Shown piece by piece: positions 63,255 through 64,000 of a stretch of DNA of 64,000 nucleotides. The translations under genes were made by a program, and so were the position numbers. Under the pieces are notes generated by a model. It was not told where the DNA came from. It saw only the letters and a program-made list of their open reading frames with translations, and ran no database searches. Source of the DNA: Purpureocillium takamizusanense (Eukaryota; Ascomycota; Sordariomycetes; Hypocreales; Ophiocordycipitaceae); contig NC_063069.1 of assembly GCF_022605165.1 (NCBI RefSeq), positions 5,394,001-5,458,000 on the forward strand. The letters are read 5' to 3'. Each line of letters starts with the position of its first letter. Position 1 is the first letter of the stretch.

Positions 63255-64000
63255 ATGCAGCCCATCTTGGGGCAGGCAATGACCTGGCCGGCGTTGTTGG
63301 GTTGTCTGGCCACCGTTGTGCTTGCTCGCCTGGCATGGCTGCTCGCATATCGCTTGTACCTGCATCCCCTGGCCTCGTACCCCGGGCCTTTTCTTGCGAA
63401 GGTCACTGGCCTGTACAGCCTCGTCATCATGCTGGCAGGGAAAGCCACCAGCAGCCGTTACGAATGGCACAAGCAATACGGCACGGTGGTTCGCACGGGA
63501 CCGGACGAGCTGTCCTTCGCCGACGAGGCCTCCATCAAAGACATCTACGGCCAGAGCTCCAGTCCCTGCCACAAAGACGCGCGGTTCTACAAGGGAATCA
63601 AGCTGAACATTGCACACTCCGTCTTCACGACCGTGGACCGCGGCGAACATGCCCGGATGCGCCGTCTGCTCGCCCACCAATTCTCCGCCGCTGGCGTCAG
63701 CCAGTGCGTCGGCGACATCAACGCCAAGGCGAGGCTGTTCTGCGAGAGGATTCGCTCCGCGGCACAGCCCGTCGACGTCCATGGCCTGACGCACGACTTG
63801 TACCTCGACATCATGAGCCAGCTCAGCTTCGCCAAGTCCTTCGACCTTCTCGGTGGAAAGAACAGCGACGACGCCCGAGACATGGAGGCGTACTTTAGCA
63901 TCGCGCCTCTGTACGGCATGTTCCCTTTGGCAAAGTATTTGCCGTTTGGCGTATTTGCGGCGGCGCAGGAGGCAAGGCCGCGCATCGTGCAGTCCGTGCG
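63255..64000 (+). CDS. Cytochrome P450, 5' part, truncated by window end
   Basis: Open from the ATG at 63255 to the last base, about 248 residues, with no stop. The N-terminus has a membrane anchor (LGCLATVVLARLAWLLAYRLY) followed by the proline-rich hinge LHPLASYPGPFLAKVTGLYSL and YEWHKQYGTVVRTGPDELSF, typical of microsomal fungal P450s. Next come CHKDARFYKG, NIAHSVFTTVDRGEHARMRRLLAHQFSAAGV (C-helix with the conserved Arg pair) and DIMSQLSFAKSFDLL. The I-helix, ExxR and haem-binding cysteine lie beyond the window, so the CYP family cannot be assigned. This is the family used for oxidation in isotrichodermin/benzoate-type and secondary metabolism. It is divergent from the GH84 gene. Confidence 0.9.
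   Translation, partial: MQPILGQAMTWPALLGCLATVVLARLAWLLAYRLYLHPLASYPGPFLAKVTGLYSLVIMLAGKATSSRYEWHKQYGTVVRTGPDELSFADEASIKDIYGQSSSPCHKDARFYKGIKLNIAHSVFTTVDRGEHARMRRLLAHQFSAAGVSQCVGDINAKARLFCERIRSAAQPVDVHGLTHDLYLDIMSQLSFAKSFDLLGGKNSDDARDMEAYFSIAPLYGMFPLAKYLPFGVFAAAQEARPRIVQSV

Noticed and set aside
1..64000. CRISPR arrays or telomere repeats
   Set aside because: No regularly spaced direct repeats with unique spacers and no TTAGGG arrays were seen.

Overview
The window is nuclear DNA of a filamentous ascomycete, most likely a sordariomycete of the order Hypocreales. Supporting signs are short spliceosomal introns (about 47-153 nt, GT..AG, some with a CTAAC branch site), high GC in coding DNA, and a filamentous-fungal gene set: RTA1, CFEM/PTH11-type receptor, class II hydrophobin, KP4-like protein, hybrid histidine kinase, CmcJ-like oxygenase. 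The genus is not determined. No rRNA, convincing tRNA, CRISPR array or complete transposon was found.

Layout. 0.6-4.4 kb: SWIB/DEK_C nuclear protein and a DUF3445 haem-demethylase-like protein. 6.4-13.1 kb: secreted pepsin-type protease, RTA1 membrane protein, a protein resembling bacterial immunity family Imm5, and two unrecognised ORFs. 14.3-23.5 kb: conserved fungal protein of unknown role, complex I subunit NDUFB8, and the SWR1 ATPase, the last two divergent. 24.8-29.9 kb: a conserved fungal protein of unknown function and a 781-residue protein with two bacterial-toxin-like catalytic motifs. 31.2-43.2 kb: housekeeping block of a YPL150W-like kinase, ILM1, geranylgeranyltransferase I beta, COX23 and NatB subunit NAA25/Mdm20. 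43.7-52.4 kb: gene-poor accessory region with a CFEM/PTH11 receptor, a three-exon class II hydrophobin and two cysteine-rich small proteins, one KP4-like. 52.5-64 kb: hybrid histidine kinase, M20 amidohydrolase, CmcJ/AsaB-like protein, 2OG-Fe(II) oxygenase, secreted GH84 glycosidase and the 5' part of a cytochrome P450.

How they fit together. The middle of the window is ordinary conserved machinery: chromatin, respiratory assembly, prenylation and N-terminal acetylation. The flanks are surface, secretion and environment genes. The main candidates for something unusual are the toxin-like protein at 27.5-29.9 kb, the Imm5-like protein at 10.5-11.1 kb, and the small-secreted-protein region at 45-52 kb. 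The oxygenase group at 55-64 kb may be an edge of a metabolic cluster, but no backbone synthase is visible. Exon boundaries were worked out by hand from splice signals and reading-frame continuity; uncertain junctions are flagged.
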